From positions 29,822,508 to 29,886,507 of the forward strand of contig NC_133221.1 of NCBI RefSeq assembly GCF_040436345.1: 64,000 bases of DNA. Direction: 5' to 3'. The stretch's first letter is position 1; every line of letters begins with the position of its first letter. The notes under the pieces were generated by a model. That model had not been told where the DNA came from and ran no database searches. It worked only from the letters and a program-made list of their open reading frames with translations. A program made the translations under genes and the position numbers. Shown in pieces: positions 12,001 to 23,215 of this stretch. The DNA comes from Pagrus major (taxonomy: Eukaryota; Chordata; Actinopteri; Spariformes; Sparidae).

Positions 12001-15000
12001 GGCCTTTGCCCAGCTGCCATTCTTCTTGGCACTGACATATATGAAGGTTCCCACATACTTTCCAAGCACATAACAGTGTAAATGGCTAGCAAACTATAAA
12101 TAACAGGCTAGCATGCATATTCATGTATGCCACTTTGAAGCCACAGGCTGCCTGAGATTATGCTTATTTTCCTACTTTTCACTAACTGCCTTACATGTCC
12201 TTTCTTTTACCACTGCCAGGATAAATGCAGTAATCCTGGCTCTGCTGCAAAGGCAATGACAGGCTGTTATTGCCAGAAAAGTGATGCAGTAATGCAGGCA
12301 GACAGGAAGAGGGACAGACAGGTACACATTGTCAAACAGGAATGTAGAAGAAGACGACAGAGCAGAGAAACAGTGAAATAGGAGGCCGAAGCATCAGTAT
12401 TGGGCAGGTTTCACCTTGTTGACTGTTATCGGCCTATATGCAAATAAGGCAATCACATGATGGCAGTGGCCGATGTTTATCTGTTATGTCACATCAATTT
12501 TGTGCTGGCACATTCATGAGCTATCGGCTTGTGACATCCCTGCCATCACCTTGTAAGGCTTTGTAAGTACTGAAAAATTCCTCTCATTGAGCAGGTAGTT
12601 GTCTAGCATGCTAAAAGGCATTTGAAGGAGTCGCTTTTCAAAAAAAGGTTCATTTCCTGTGAAAGAAGGTTATATTAAAGGTTGTTTCATAACCTAATTG
12701 GCCAAATTACTATTTTAAACATTGGCATTGGCCCAGAATTTCAGAACTGGTGCATCCCTAATCCTAACCCTGTCTTGCATATGTGATAGGGTGTAAGGAT
12801 TCAAAGGAGAGGCACAGTTAATAAATGGGGATGAAAGTATTCCCCAGATTTTGGTTTTTGCTGAGGAAAAGATAAGAAGCTGCTACCTGACCAGCTGAGT
12901 GCCTCATGACTCGTACACTAGAAGGCGTCAACACTTTGTATGTACATTTATATGTCTTTAAGATGGATACAACAGTAAGACAAATGGGGGTGGACACACA
13001 CAGACTGTAGCTAACACTCAGAGATAATAGTGGCCTTTCCGTCATAGCAGGGAATTGAATGCAGATTCCAGGAAAGTGTTAGTGCACTGCGACACTGAGT
13101 GCTCATTATTAGTATTCTTTCAATGAACGGCTCAATTTAGCTCAAGCATGACCTGACTGTGATGGATGGCATGAATAAAATATAAGGAAGGAAAGGACTC
13201 GGCTGAAAAGCTTACCTAGGTGCAGCTAATATAACAATGTTATATAACTATGTTTGCACACCTCTGAGTTCAAATTCCAAACATTACAAAATGTACACTC
13301 AGATGGACTAAATGTCCTGTCTTCAGTGCTGCAGTTTAATGGAAATGCTAATAGAAACCCATACCTCTAGTTCCTGAGCAGGAAGTAGAGGTATTGGTAG
13401 ACATTTATACAGTGTGTATGTACTCAGTCATTTACTCAGTCTCCTCTCTCTGTTCTCCCAGGCTTGTACCCAAACCTGGAGGAGCTGGGAGACTACATGG
13501 GTTTGGCCCTCAACAGTGATGAAGTCCAGAGGAACCTGGCCCTGGTGCCTGTGGCTGACAATGTAAGTGTGTCTGTGTCTGTCCGTCTGTCTGTCTGTGT
13601 CTTAGGGATGTGTGTCAATGCATGTAAACATGTAACAGTGTAGTTTCATATCGGCCCATATCGATAATTACTGTTCATTTTTAATGTCCTGTCCTGTCCT
13701 TTTTTTTTTTTTTTTTTAAAGACCAGGAAAAAGGTTGAATTTAACCTTTATATTTTGAATTTAACCACTTTGACAAGGCACACAGGTTATAATTATGTTA
13801 ACACAACAATGAAAAACATGCAAATAAATAAAAATACTGCCATACAAGCATGTTGACCTTCCTTTTCCTATTCACAATTTCCTCTCCGTCAGCACTCATT
13901 TTCTCACTCTGGTGGTAATGTGCTTGAGTTTTTCCTCATGTTTGGTTTGTAAATCATTCAGCCAGCGGTGGAGCTGGTGCAGGGGATTGTAAGCCGTACT
14001 TTCCTCGGTGGTCACACCGACCACTTTTGGCTGTCGCAGCTGCAGTGTGTCTTTGGGTGTGTAGGTAGAGCAAACAGGCCGGGTGGCAGAGCAGTGGCAG
14101 GCAGAGCTGATACATATTGCTATTGTTTTATCGCCCAGGCCTGGATGCATTATGAAAAGAGCACTCAGCTGATTTAGCATTGCACTCATGATGGACAGTT
14201 TAAAAAGAAAGCTAAAGGCTTCCATGTCAATACCCTCCTCTTACATGACCCACAATGCAACCCAACTGCCAACAGTTCAGTTGGATATTCAGGTATGTTA
14301 TGCTTGTAGCGGCCAATGTAGCTTTGAGCCTCTAGTCTGCAGCAGATGAGGAGCAGCTACAGAGGTCTGGTGATCTTGCCTTTTTCTAACCCCCAGATTA
14401 AATTTATTTTCAAACTTGTAGTCTTCAGCCCAAACAGACGCTGACTCAAGTAACATCACTTGAGGACATTTATGGGTTATTCCATGCCAACTCAACTTGG
14501 CCCTCTCAGTTCATGTCATTTATTTTCTTGAAATAATTCATGTTAAAACTTGGGACGTCATGAAAAGCATAAAAAAACTGGCTATTTTACAAAAGTTATG
14601 AAATGAATTGGGAGTAATATAACATCTTTTAATTTTTTTTTCATATACACGCAATGAATATTATCACTTCAGGATAATTAAAGTAATCCTACTTGGGAAA
14701 ATATACGGTCAACATATGTTAAAAAGTGGGTTTTTTAGTTAGTTAGTTAGTTTTTACTTAGAATACACATGGAGAGAATCACAAAAATGATGAAATATAG
14801 CTCTGAGGGCAAAACTTAAAAAATCACAACTGAAAAAGTATTTGGAGTACAGATCCCAAGTTCAGATTGCAAGATCCCCTGAATTTAATAGTTTAAACAT
14901 GATTTTTTTTCTCCAAGTAAATCCATGACATGAACTGGGAAGAGTTGTGCTTCTGGTTGACTTGGCGTGGAACGACCCTTATCAGACCTCACACAGCACA

Positions 15001-18000
15001 CAGACTTAAATGTCTAAAATGAAATATTCCCTTTGATATTTTTATTATATTTTTAAAAAAAATTGTTGTTTATAAACTGGACCAAAAAAAACGAGTCATT
15101 AGAGATGACATCTTAAGTTTCAGGTCACATTAAAGCCTCTCACATTAGACCAACAGCTGTGATTTTTAGTAGGCATATCAGAGCGCTACAGTTTTCTGTT
15201 CCTGGAGATCCACATTACTGAGTGACTCACCACAGGCCTGGAGCAGTGTGTCTGTGTAGGAGGGTGTGAGCTCTTCACTACCCTCCAATTGCGTGTTTGT
15301 GTGTATGTGTGGATCCTGCAGATGTCAAGGCTCTCACAGCACCCTAGTTTGTCAGTTGGCATTTAACCATCTGTGTTCTCTGCCATTTGCTTCACCTCTA
15401 CTGTTATTCTTCTAATGTTTTTTGATTCCATCCTTGTTGGTGCAGAACATATTAATGATTATTGAAGATTTCAAAAGCTGTGCCTAAAGCATTCCTGATC
15501 TCATTCACTGGTGGAGGAGATGAAATTGAATCCACCCCCATACCTCTATTTGATGTAGCATTCCTTTTTATCTCCAGCTGAATGTAACATGCCTCTTTAA
15601 TCCTTCCCCTCTTGTTCTTTCTTAACCTGCCTTTTCATTTTCTCACCTCCCTTGCTGTCTGCCCTCCTTCCCCCTCCTCAGCAAGTGGCACTGCCTACCA
15701 GCTCAGGTGTCGGGGCAATGGTGCGGCCCGTCACGGGGGCAGACGTCGGCATCAGGAGGGCAGAGATCCGCCCAGGGCTGCGGGAGATTATCCTCTGTAA
15801 GGACCAGGACGGGAAGGTGGGACTCCGGCTCAGGGCCATCGACAACGTGAGTCAGCATCACAAACTCTTTACACTGTTCTCACATTAATTATTCAACCCA
15901 GGTCTACTGTGATCAACACCCCCAGTTACACTGGTTACTTGGGAAATCCACACCCCAGCTCCTCTGCTCTTCCCCACAAGATCAGGGTTGAGATCTGGGT
16001 CAAACTCACTGACTGTAAAAACAGTGGACAGAGCCACTGTGACCTCACCCATAGGTTCCTGAAGAGGAGTAGGATTATTGGTGTTTGTTTGAGTTATTCG
16101 CATGAGTTTAAACGTGTTATTTCACCACAAGCAGCCAGAAACCTACTAGGGTATGTGTGTCTGTGTTTGTGTTTAGTTTAACATTAGTTTCTGTTCTTTC
16201 TGTTATCCTGTCTTGTCTTTTCTTTTTACCATCTCCTCTCTGTACGTTCATGAAGTAAACATTACATTTAAGAAGTCAATTAAGAAGGAATTACAGTACA
16301 TTACAGTAGATTTTGGCAGCCCCATGGCTTGTTGCTGAAGAGAGGATGAGAAGTGAGAGTGAAGATAATCCACGTTTTAATCCAAAAGTTTAAATAAACA
16401 ACCCTGTGCTTTCCTCGACTCGGGATGTTTTGAATTAGCTGAGGTGAAGCCCAGCAGACAGCTTGCAGCCTGCTGTCAGTTGAAATGGCCACGCCCTTAA
16501 TTATATAAGTTAGTTATATAAAAATCCAGCCCCCACACAGTTGTCATGAGCAGGGAAATGATCTATAGAGACCAAAACCGTTCTTTGCACCAGGCTATAA
16601 ACATGTTTACAGGTTGCTGCTTGATCAAACTGTGCTTCACCTGGTGTTAACATTCAATGTTTAACCATTTTTCTCAGTATCAGGTGATCCAACATGTTGA
16701 TCACCAGCAGTTTCACCAAAACTAATGAACTAATTAGTTTTACAAAATACAAAAAGTTTGACAGGTGAAACAGTTATTATTCAACATTCATTTTCTTGAC
16801 GTTTCACAGTTAAAATATATTTATGATTAAACACTTGGAGGAAGTGCTGTGTTGGTATGAATGATCACACAAGGATGAGTTTATTTTTTTTTTACACACC
16901 GAAACCAGTGTAAATCTGATGATGTTAACTAGAATAATCTAATAAAAAGATATACGACTACTGGCCACAGTGCTGAGTAGTATAGAGCTGTTTAACACAC
17001 ACACGCCCACTTCTGATAATGTTACAACCTGAGAGTAAAATGATCGAAGACGCACAACAGACCTGTTTTTATAGTCATGTTGATATTCCTGGGACACATT
17101 AGCTATAATTAAGGTAACTTGCTAAGGTTAGTGACTAAAGCATGGGCTGGATGGTGTTTATTGTCAGTACTAAGAGCAAAGAGCCATGGTTCTGCCGTAC
17201 AGAATACAGCCAAAAGTTTGTGTTTAGTCTTTTTCTGTCCTCAGGCAGCTTGTGAGTGCTAATAGGCTCTTGGACATAGTTAATTATTCAGTTTGTTCTC
17301 AGCTGCATTAATACAGGGGGCAGCCTTTGGAATGACTGAAGTAGGTTGAGGAAAAATAGAAGTTTCAGTGTATTAACAGTGGAGAGATGGCACAGCACAG
17401 TGACTTAACAGGGGACTGAATTCTCAGAATTAAGGACATCATTCCAATCAAATAATTTCATTAATGCATGGACATCTAGTAAAACAGTGTAACTAATTCT
17501 TTTTAAAGGGTTATTTAAATACAAGCCTTCTGCTTGTTCTGTTTGGTTAAATACTTCAAATATCTAGTAAGAGCTATTCTAATGTCTTCTCTCTCTTTTA
17601 TGAACATTTGAGGTCCTCTTTTCTCTTTCTGTCCTTGCCTCCTTCCTCTTGAGCTGCTCCTTTGTTTTCTCCCCACTCCCAGCATCTGTCTTCTTCTCTT
17701 CCTCCATTCCTTGGACTCATTTTGAATGTTGTATCCGTTTCCTCTTTCATCTCTCAGGGAGTGTTTGTCCAGCTGGTGCAGGCTAACTCCCCTGCGGCCC
17801 TGGCCGGCCTGCGTTTTGGGGACCAGGTCCTTCAGATCAACGGGCAGAACTGTGCTGGCTGGAGCGTAGACAAGTCCCACAAGGCCCTGAAGGCTGCGGC
17901 CGAGACCCGCATTGAGCTTGTGGTCAGGGACAGGTGAGGAGTTTTTAGTACACAGGAGTAGGACAAAATGTCCTTGTTTCCTATGCTTCATTTCCTTCCA

Positions 18001-21000
18001 AGAAGTTATAATGTTAGGTAACATTATGGGCAGAGACAAAGTGCAAGCTACAGCTTATTAGTGCGGGACAGGCAGCTCAGTAAACTTTTGAAGAAGATAC
18101 TGTATGTAGACTATCTGCCAGTGACTCTTCTATCTGCATCTTTAGAGTCATAGGTCAAATAACTGGTCATGATTTTAAAGCCATGAAAAATGACTCACAG
18201 ACTACATATTTAATAAGCACACAACTGCTGTTCTACTTAGAATGTATTTGGTTGGACAGTCAAAAAAAGTTGGAGCTGTTTTTCTCAGTGTCAGTGTTAG
18301 AATAGTTACTGTGGTTCTATCTGCAACATGATGTGGAGCATCTTTGGTTTAACACTGCTCCGTAAACTACTCATCATCCATGTGTCTAATGTACAAATAG
18401 CTTTACTGTGTATGTTCTTATCTTGACTTTTATATGAAAATCTAATTGTCAGAATTTTATACATCTCTTTCGAACTTACAGCAGTAACAGCATCTTAATT
18501 TCAAAGGAAATGGTTGGTTAATTACTGGACCTTCCCAGCTTTGAGTTACTGGAAAAAAGATAACTGGGTGCTCATGACTCCCATATAAGCGTGGGCTTCA
18601 CCAATCTGCATTCAAACTTGGCGTCTAAGTTCGTATATAATCACGTATCTTGGTATTTAACAGGTTTTCTGCCTGTCATGTTTCCTAAATAGTTTCACAG
18701 CATTTCATTACAAGCTGAAATATTTGGCGCCCTCTGTTGGCTGTTCCATCATGTGCACTCTGCTCAGCTCTCCTTGTAGTTTTGTTTTTATCAACATTAT
18801 CAAACAGTTTCATGTCACCTCGTATTCTCTCATTTGTTTCTGAGTTTGTTTTACATGCATACTGGCACATTGTAGTTTTCTATACCAGTGGATTCTTAAT
18901 CCTTTCTGTGTGTCTCCAGGCCATTTCAGCGCACGATCACCATGCACAAAGACAGCTCAGGCCATGTGGGCTTCATCTACAAGTCTGGTAAAATCACCTC
19001 ACTGGTCAAGGACGGCTCTGCTGCCCGCAACGGCTTGTTGACTGAACATTACATCTGTGAAATCAACGGACAAAACATTATCGGACTCAAGGTCAGATAC
19101 TTGTTCCTCCATACGCGTCTTACATGAAGTAGTTAGGTCATTGATGTATATGACCTGTTCACTGTTTACTTTAGTGGTCATTAACATAGGAAATAAGGCA
19201 AGATGTACTTCATGGAAAACTAAAACATTTGAATAAATACAAAACATCCGTGATGCTTATGAAATGTGTGGCATCTAATTTGAATTTTGCACTGGGATGT
19301 CTGCTTACACCCTGGCAGTGTGTAGTGTCATGCGGGAAAGTGCAGTATTTTTAAGTAAGTGCAGCATTCACCAGCTCCAGCTCTGTACAGATGTGAAGTG
19401 AAAAGGTGTTTAGCTCCTGTCAGTAATGTAGCTGCAATTTGCTTTTAGTCCAGTGTTTTCCTTGGTACGTGTGTAGTTTCATCCTGCCCTGTGATGAGAA
19501 CTTTGAATTAGTCTTAGGCCTAAATGTTAAAGGGACACCTCACAGTCAAACACGTATTTTTCTTCTTACCTATGGTGCTATTTATCCGTTTTGGTGTGAA
19601 ATGCAGAGATATGGGGATATCTGACGTAGAGATGTCTCGTCCATGAGTAGATGCAGGTGGGTGTAGTTTTGTAGAAACAAAATAATACCTACATGAAACT
19701 GCTCACAATACGGTCTGTGGATTATCTTGAGTAACCAGGTCATGTTTTCTGGAAAGAGACATTGCTGTTGAGTTTTTCAGCTCACTTTGAGCTCCACAAC
19801 CCGAGTTCCATTTACATTATATTTGAAAGAAGACAGACTTTTCTACGGCAGATCTCTCCAAAACTCTGCGACTCGCATCAGAACAATCTAGATGGATAAA
19901 TGGCACAACTGGTAAAAGGAAAATATGTATTTCTGATTTTGGGGTGAAATGTCCCTTTATGTTTTGGTTTGCTAGCTCTTTAAACCTAATATTTGATGGC
20001 ATTTCATTAATCAAACAAGGTCCTCACATGTCACTGTTTGTGTGAAAATTTCAGGATTCTCAGATCAAGGACATTCTGACCACCTCTCCAACCGCCATGA
20101 CCATCACCATCATGCCAAAGTTCATCTATGAACACATGATTAAGAGGTAGGACTTCAACATTTTAGTTAACCTTGTGACATAATCACATAAGATGAGCTG
20201 ATGGCACTGTAACTACACATACAGTACATTATAGTGCTGTGTGTGCCTGCTGTCAGTCAACAGAATTTCATTTTCCATGTGGCTCAATGTAGCGCTGATG
20301 ATACAGGACGACATCACCAGAACTGTCCTATCAATGAGTTTCCCGTCAGTTCATATGACTTAATGTTTAATCTAATAATTTTCTCGTTATGATTATATAG
20401 CTCAAATTTTAAATTATCCTAAATAGAAAACAATGTTCTCTTTCATAAATGCTAGGTCATCAAACATCACAATATTTTTGACCAAATACCTCGATATCAA
20501 TACTGCGACAATATTGTCAGGATGACTTTTGGTACTTTCAAAAATATTAACTAGAGATGCACCAATTGCAATTTTCACTGATTACAATTTCCTTTTTTTA
20601 AAAAATCGATTCTGATTATTATTATTTTTATCTAAGAACTATAATTGAAAGCATACGCAAACATTTTTGTAACTTTTCTTTTAATGGGAAAAATCTATTG
20701 TATGTTTATAATAAAACACTCATTATTAAAGGAGCACTGTGTAGTTTTGGAAAAGAAATTCAAACTCAGAATTTTTATATTTACTATATTAATGAGGTAA
20801 TAATACGAACTTAGAAAAGTTCACTATTTCCATAAGTGAATAAACAAATTGTTCTCAGAGGAAAAAAAGGTCCCAGAACACTGTTTGAAGCTTATTTTAA
20901 GTATGTTATCCTCAAAGTAGAGGAGTAATTCCTCACCCTTAGCTGCAGTGTTTTACTTTGCCAAAAAAAAAAAAACCGGTGCGAGGGATCTATCTAACGT

Positions 21001-21637
21001 CCTTCTCTCTGCTCCGCTCTGTGTTTGAGTGGACTCTGCAAGTGCTGGGAAAAACAACGACAGGCAACAGAGAACAAGAGAGAAAGCTTTTAGAAAGAGC
21101 AACTGTAAATGACTCTCACGCTAAGCTAAATTGAAACGAGTGCACATTAATTAGGTGAGCAACATAAAACATTTAGTTTCCTGTACTTCAGGCCGGCGAG
21201 CTGCATGTGTGTAAATTTGACAGGCACAGAATGGGACATATCTGACACTGATCGGTCAGACACCGTCACGGCCGATCATGCTGAAGACTGGCCGATTCCG
21301 GGCTCTGGCTTGTCGATTGATGCAACTACATTTACAGTGAACTGAAGTGCTGCTGCCAGTCACCAGAATTTCACTTCCACACATGGATCCATTGGTTCAT
21401 TAGTATTAAGTCAGTGTGAATAGGAAGACAGGAAGTTAAAGGCAACAGTATATCATTTTATTTCATGGTCCAGACTGACGGGTGTGAAAGCGACCTTGGA
21501 TGAACCCAGTGAGAAAATAGATTTTTCATGACTCTGACTCACTGACATGCTCATGGATGTGGTATTTTATTTATTTTTCCAGGATGTCCACCGGCCTTCT
21601 GCGGTCAGCCATGGATCACTCTGTCCCAGAGGTGTGA
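8310..21637 (+). CDS. sdcbp2: Syntenin-2 (two-PDZ adaptor), 8 coding exons, 302 aa
   Basis: Syntenins are cytosolic/membrane adaptors whose tandem PDZ domains bind C-termini of syndecans and other receptors and phosphoinositides. Syntenin-1 LYPxL motifs bind ALIX in exosome formation. Coding exons: 8310-8360, 9231-9327, 13462-13562, 15682-15846, 17758-17933, 18920-19091, 20055-20146, 21583-21637. All junctions are GT-AG and join in frame to 302 residues (human syntenins are 292-298). Residues 3-7 are LYPSL and a LYPNL follows at about residue 51. PDZ1 spans about 117-196 with carboxylate loop KVGLRL (128-133). PDZ2 spans about 201-276 with loop HVGFIY (212-217). The tail ends MDHSVPEV, close to MDHTIPEV/MDHSIPDA of human paralogues. 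The snph neighbour supports sdcbp2 over sdcbp. I see no truncation or stop. Confidence 0.93.
8361..9230 (+). other. sdcbp2: sdcbp2 intron 2
   Basis: An AT-rich intron of 870 bp containing a TA microsatellite. No other feature was seen. Confidence 0.6.
9006..9056. repeat. (TA)n microsatellite
   Basis: About 50 bp of alternating TA with one G interruption, followed by a T run, 175 bp before the exon at 9231. Confidence 0.95.
9231..9327 (+). CDS. sdcbp2: sdcbp2 coding exon 2
   Basis: Acceptor tgctttctag, donor gtgagt, 97 nt ending in phase 1. It encodes a Gln/Thr/Pro-rich flexible linker beginning [15 protein letters not shown], as expected for the disordered syntenin N-terminal region. Confidence 0.9.
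9328..13461 (+). other. sdcbp2: sdcbp2 intron 3
   Basis: A 4.1-kb intron. It includes a purine-rich open stretch with splice-like borders (9926-10158) that does not preserve frame, a repeat fragment near 11.54-11.76 kb, and another dispersed-repeat end near 12.65-12.77 kb (ending ggtgcatcccta). Confidence 0.55.
11540..11760. repeat. Dispersed repeat fragment
   Basis: The stretch contains gccaaagatagccacagcaaag, gcagcagttagcgg and gttttggagctacc. It ends ttcttacaaatgacaccttta, resembling a MITE terminus. The reverse-complement motifs recur at about 30085-30200 (gtagctccgaaact, ctaactgctgc, gtagctatctttgg). Confidence 0.5.
13462..13562 (+). CDS. sdcbp2: sdcbp2 coding exon 3
   Basis: Acceptor ttctcccag, donor gtaagt, 101 nt, phase 1 in and phase 0 out. 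It encodes [16 protein letters not shown], holding the second LYPxL motif and the conserved YMGL segment of syntenins. Confidence 0.93.
13563..15681 (+). other. sdcbp2: sdcbp2 intron 4
   Basis: A 2.1-kb intron. It holds a GTCT-rich microsatellite (13571-13602), a T17-type run near 13700 and a foldback element at 14474-14978. Confidence 0.55.
14474..14978. mobile_element. Palindromic MITE-like foldback element, sdcbp2 intron 4
   Basis: The left arm begins GGGTTATTCCATGCCAACTC and later has cagttcatgtcat. The reverse complement of the right arm begins GGGTCGTTCCACGCCAAGTC and also has cagttcatgtcat. The terminal arms are about 60-75 bp with scattered mismatches and the interior is AT-rich and noncoding. 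This is a nonautonomous DNA-transposon architecture; superfamily not assigned. Confidence 0.75.
15682..15846 (+). CDS. sdcbp2: sdcbp2 coding exon 4 (start of PDZ1)
   Basis: Acceptor cccctcctcag, donor gtgagt, 165 nt, phase 0 at both ends. It encodes the VRPVTG and [14 protein letters not shown] segments followed by the PDZ1 carboxylate-binding loop in [11 protein letters not shown]. Confidence 0.94.
15847..17757 (+). other. sdcbp2: sdcbp2 intron 5
   Basis: A 1.9-kb AT-rich intron. Its last 150 bases are a long pyrimidine tract (ctctcttttatg to ctctcag). No conserved element was recognised. Confidence 0.55.
17758..17933 (+). CDS. sdcbp2: sdcbp2 coding exon 5 (rest of PDZ1)
   Basis: Acceptor catctctcag, donor gtgagg, 176 nt, phase 0 in and phase 2 out. 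It encodes [20 protein letters not shown] and the [10 protein letters not shown] strand-turn typical of PDZ domains, ending VVRDR. Confidence 0.94.
17934..18919 (+). other. sdcbp2: sdcbp2 intron 6
   Basis: A 986-bp intron without recognisable repeats or coding sequence. Confidence 0.55.
18920..19091 (+). CDS. sdcbp2: sdcbp2 coding exon 6 (PDZ2)
   Basis: Acceptor tgtctccag, donor gtcaga, 172 nt, phase 2 in and phase 0 out. It encodes [18 protein letters not shown] and [20 protein letters not shown], the near-invariant PDZ2 core of syntenins. Confidence 0.94.
19529..19958. mobile_element. Palindromic MITE-like element in sdcbp2 intron 7
   Basis: The left end is AAAGGGACACCTCACAGTC with acacgtatttttcttcttacc and ggtgctatttatcc. 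The right end is the imperfect reverse complement: ggataaatggcac, tggtaaaaggaaaatatgt, and tttggggtgaaatgtcccttt. The arms are about 60-70 bp and the interior is noncoding. Typical teleost nonautonomous DNA element. Confidence 0.75.
20055..20146 (+). CDS. sdcbp2: sdcbp2 coding exon 7 (end of PDZ2)
   Basis: Acceptor aaatttcag, donor gtagga, 92 nt ending in phase 2. It encodes [18 protein letters not shown] and the IYEHMIK segment that closes PDZ2. Confidence 0.92.
20552..21327. repeat. Dispersed 'gatgcaccgat' repeat with inner MITE
   Basis: It starts agagatgcaccaattgcaat and contains gattacaatttcc. Its far end carries ctgacactgatcggtcagac, ggccgatcatg, tggccgattccg and cgattgatgcaac. The ends match a familiar teleost interspersed repeat with terminal gatgcaccgat-like motifs. 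A copy of the TTAA-bordered MITE family (from 20728) lies inside. Confidence 0.55.
20728..20895 (+). mobile_element. TTAA-bordered MITE family, copy 1 (partial)
   Basis: It begins ttaaaggagcactgtgtag and shares ctcagaatttt, attaatgaggtaa, ccataagtgaataaaca and cccagaacactgtttgaagc with the copies at 27296, 45000 and 54796. Similarity stops after about 165 bp, so the right end is missing or replaced. Confidence 0.75.
21583..21637 (+). CDS. sdcbp2: sdcbp2 coding exon 8 (C-terminus and stop)
   Basis: Acceptor tttttccag. It encodes [17 protein letters not shown] and stops at TGA 21635-21637. The C-terminal MDHSVPEV matches the family tail. Confidence 0.92.
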
Positions 21638-21691
21638 AGATCAGGAGGAGGAGTGAAAACTGTCAGGATGTCTTCATTATACAGATCTGTC

Positions 21692-21692
21692 C

Positions 21693-21726
<34 letters not shown>

Positions 21727-21729
21727 TCA
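21692..21729. repeat. (CT)n microsatellite in sdcbp2 3' UTR
   Basis: An interrupted CT run 55 bp after the stop codon. Confidence 0.9.
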
Positions 21730-23189
21730 TACCAAACCTCCTCCTGCGTCACAATCATCATTGGCGCCATTTCTCACCCTAACATAATCTTAAAATGCCT
21801 TCTTTCTACTCTTCAGTTGTTCAGTACATTCTTTACCTTTTCTACATTTTCTTCTTCTCTGACGACTTGTCTATGATTTTTTTATATGTTAACCTCGTAG
21901 TCTAAGTATTACATGTTTATTTTCCTGTTTTGTATTTGGACAGTACAAAATGTTTTTTTAAAGCCATGCACACTATCATGAGTCCAGAGCTTCCTCCTCA
22001 TTGTGGAGATGAATCATTGGCACGTGACGTTTCATCTTGTCAAAATGCTGTAAAAGCCACCCGTCAGTCATCAGAGCCCTTCCATGTAGATTACAGCTGT
22101 GCTCCCAGTCCCTGCACTTGGCCCCTGATATGTGTATGTTAATAATTTGAGTTGAATTAACATCTGGGGCCTCATGTTAAAACACTTGCTGACTTAATTC
22201 TAGATTCCAGTGTACAGTCATTTTTACTTGGCCAGTAAAGCTAATAGGTTTTAGCAAAAGAGTTGATTTTAGTTGATGCCATATTTAGGTGAAAATGAGA
22301 TCATGTTTTCTTTTTGTGGATCACCCACACTAATGGTCCCTGGGGTCCAACATAAAAGTGAGTTACCACATTTCATGTCGCTGTGGGCAAAAGTCATGAT
22401 GAGACTCTCATGTGTTGAATTTGTAGGTACTTGGGAACACTGTGTGCACACTCCAGGGGAAAGTGTAGGGAAAGGGGCAGCAGTAGGTGTTTGTTGTCCT
22501 ATGCAGCTGGGACTTAGCCTGTCCACGAACACTGTAAGAGCTATGAGGCACAAGGAAGTAAGATCACAGTGCTGTATGTGATTGGCGTTCAGTTGAAGAG
22601 TGTTTGTTGGATATGGTCTCGTGTTTAAAAAACAAATATTCGAGGGTATTTGTTTGGACAGGGTCTGTGCTGGGCAGACCCACTAAGTGCACTTTCCACT
22701 ACCTTTTAAAGAGGTTGTCTTTCCTGTATCCATTTCAGCAGTGAAGTTCAACAGTTGTGCTTTTTTTTAATTATTGTGTTTGTGGTGCCTCATGTTAATG
22801 AGAGAACTCATGAAAACAGACTTGTATGATAAGAAACTGCTTAAATTTGATGCTGACGATCATCCGCTCAAATTGAAGGCATTCCCATTCCACATTCTGG
22901 GTTCAGCCAATGAACTCGCTCTCCTCTGCTAAGTGTTGTTACAGGACGTCCCTCTGTAATATTCCTTCCTTGACTGAAGAACACAGTGAGAATGAGCAGT
23001 GCTCTCAGTTGTGAATTTCTACTTGTTATATAAAGTTGCTCCTTTTAATGCTGTTCATGTTTGGATGCATGTATTCCTTTAATTTTCTAGGTATGCAATC
23101 TGATAAACATCACTGTCATTCTGTAAGAAAATGCTAGAAAAAATCTAAAAGTTTATATACGAATGTAACCAAGATAATATTGTAAAACA

Positions 23190-23195
23190 AATAAA
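23190..23195 (+). terminator. sdcbp2: sdcbp2 polyadenylation signal AATAAA
   Basis: A canonical AATAAA lies in acaaataaacag, followed within 30 bases by a GT-rich stretch (ttggtggtgttttcttctttt) of the kind seen downstream of cleavage sites. It is about 1.55 kb after the stop codon. Confidence 0.6.
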
Positions 23196-23215
23196 CAGTC
23201 TTTCTGTTCACATCA

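Larger units (their letters stand above)
20147..21582 (+). other. sdcbp2: sdcbp2 intron 8
   Basis: A 1.4-kb intron, largely occupied by a nested pair of dispersed repeats (20552-21327). Confidence 0.55.
21638..23215 (+). other. sdcbp2: sdcbp2 3' UTR
   Basis: About 1.6 kb of noncoding sequence follows the stop, including a CT microsatellite (21692-21729), and runs to the first well-placed AATAAA at 23190. The cleavage site is inferred to lie 15-25 bases later. Confidence 0.6.

Noticed and set aside
13896..14225. 109-codon open frame antisense to sdcbp2 intron 4
   Set aside because: No recognisable domain, no splice context and no conserved neighbours; probably chance.
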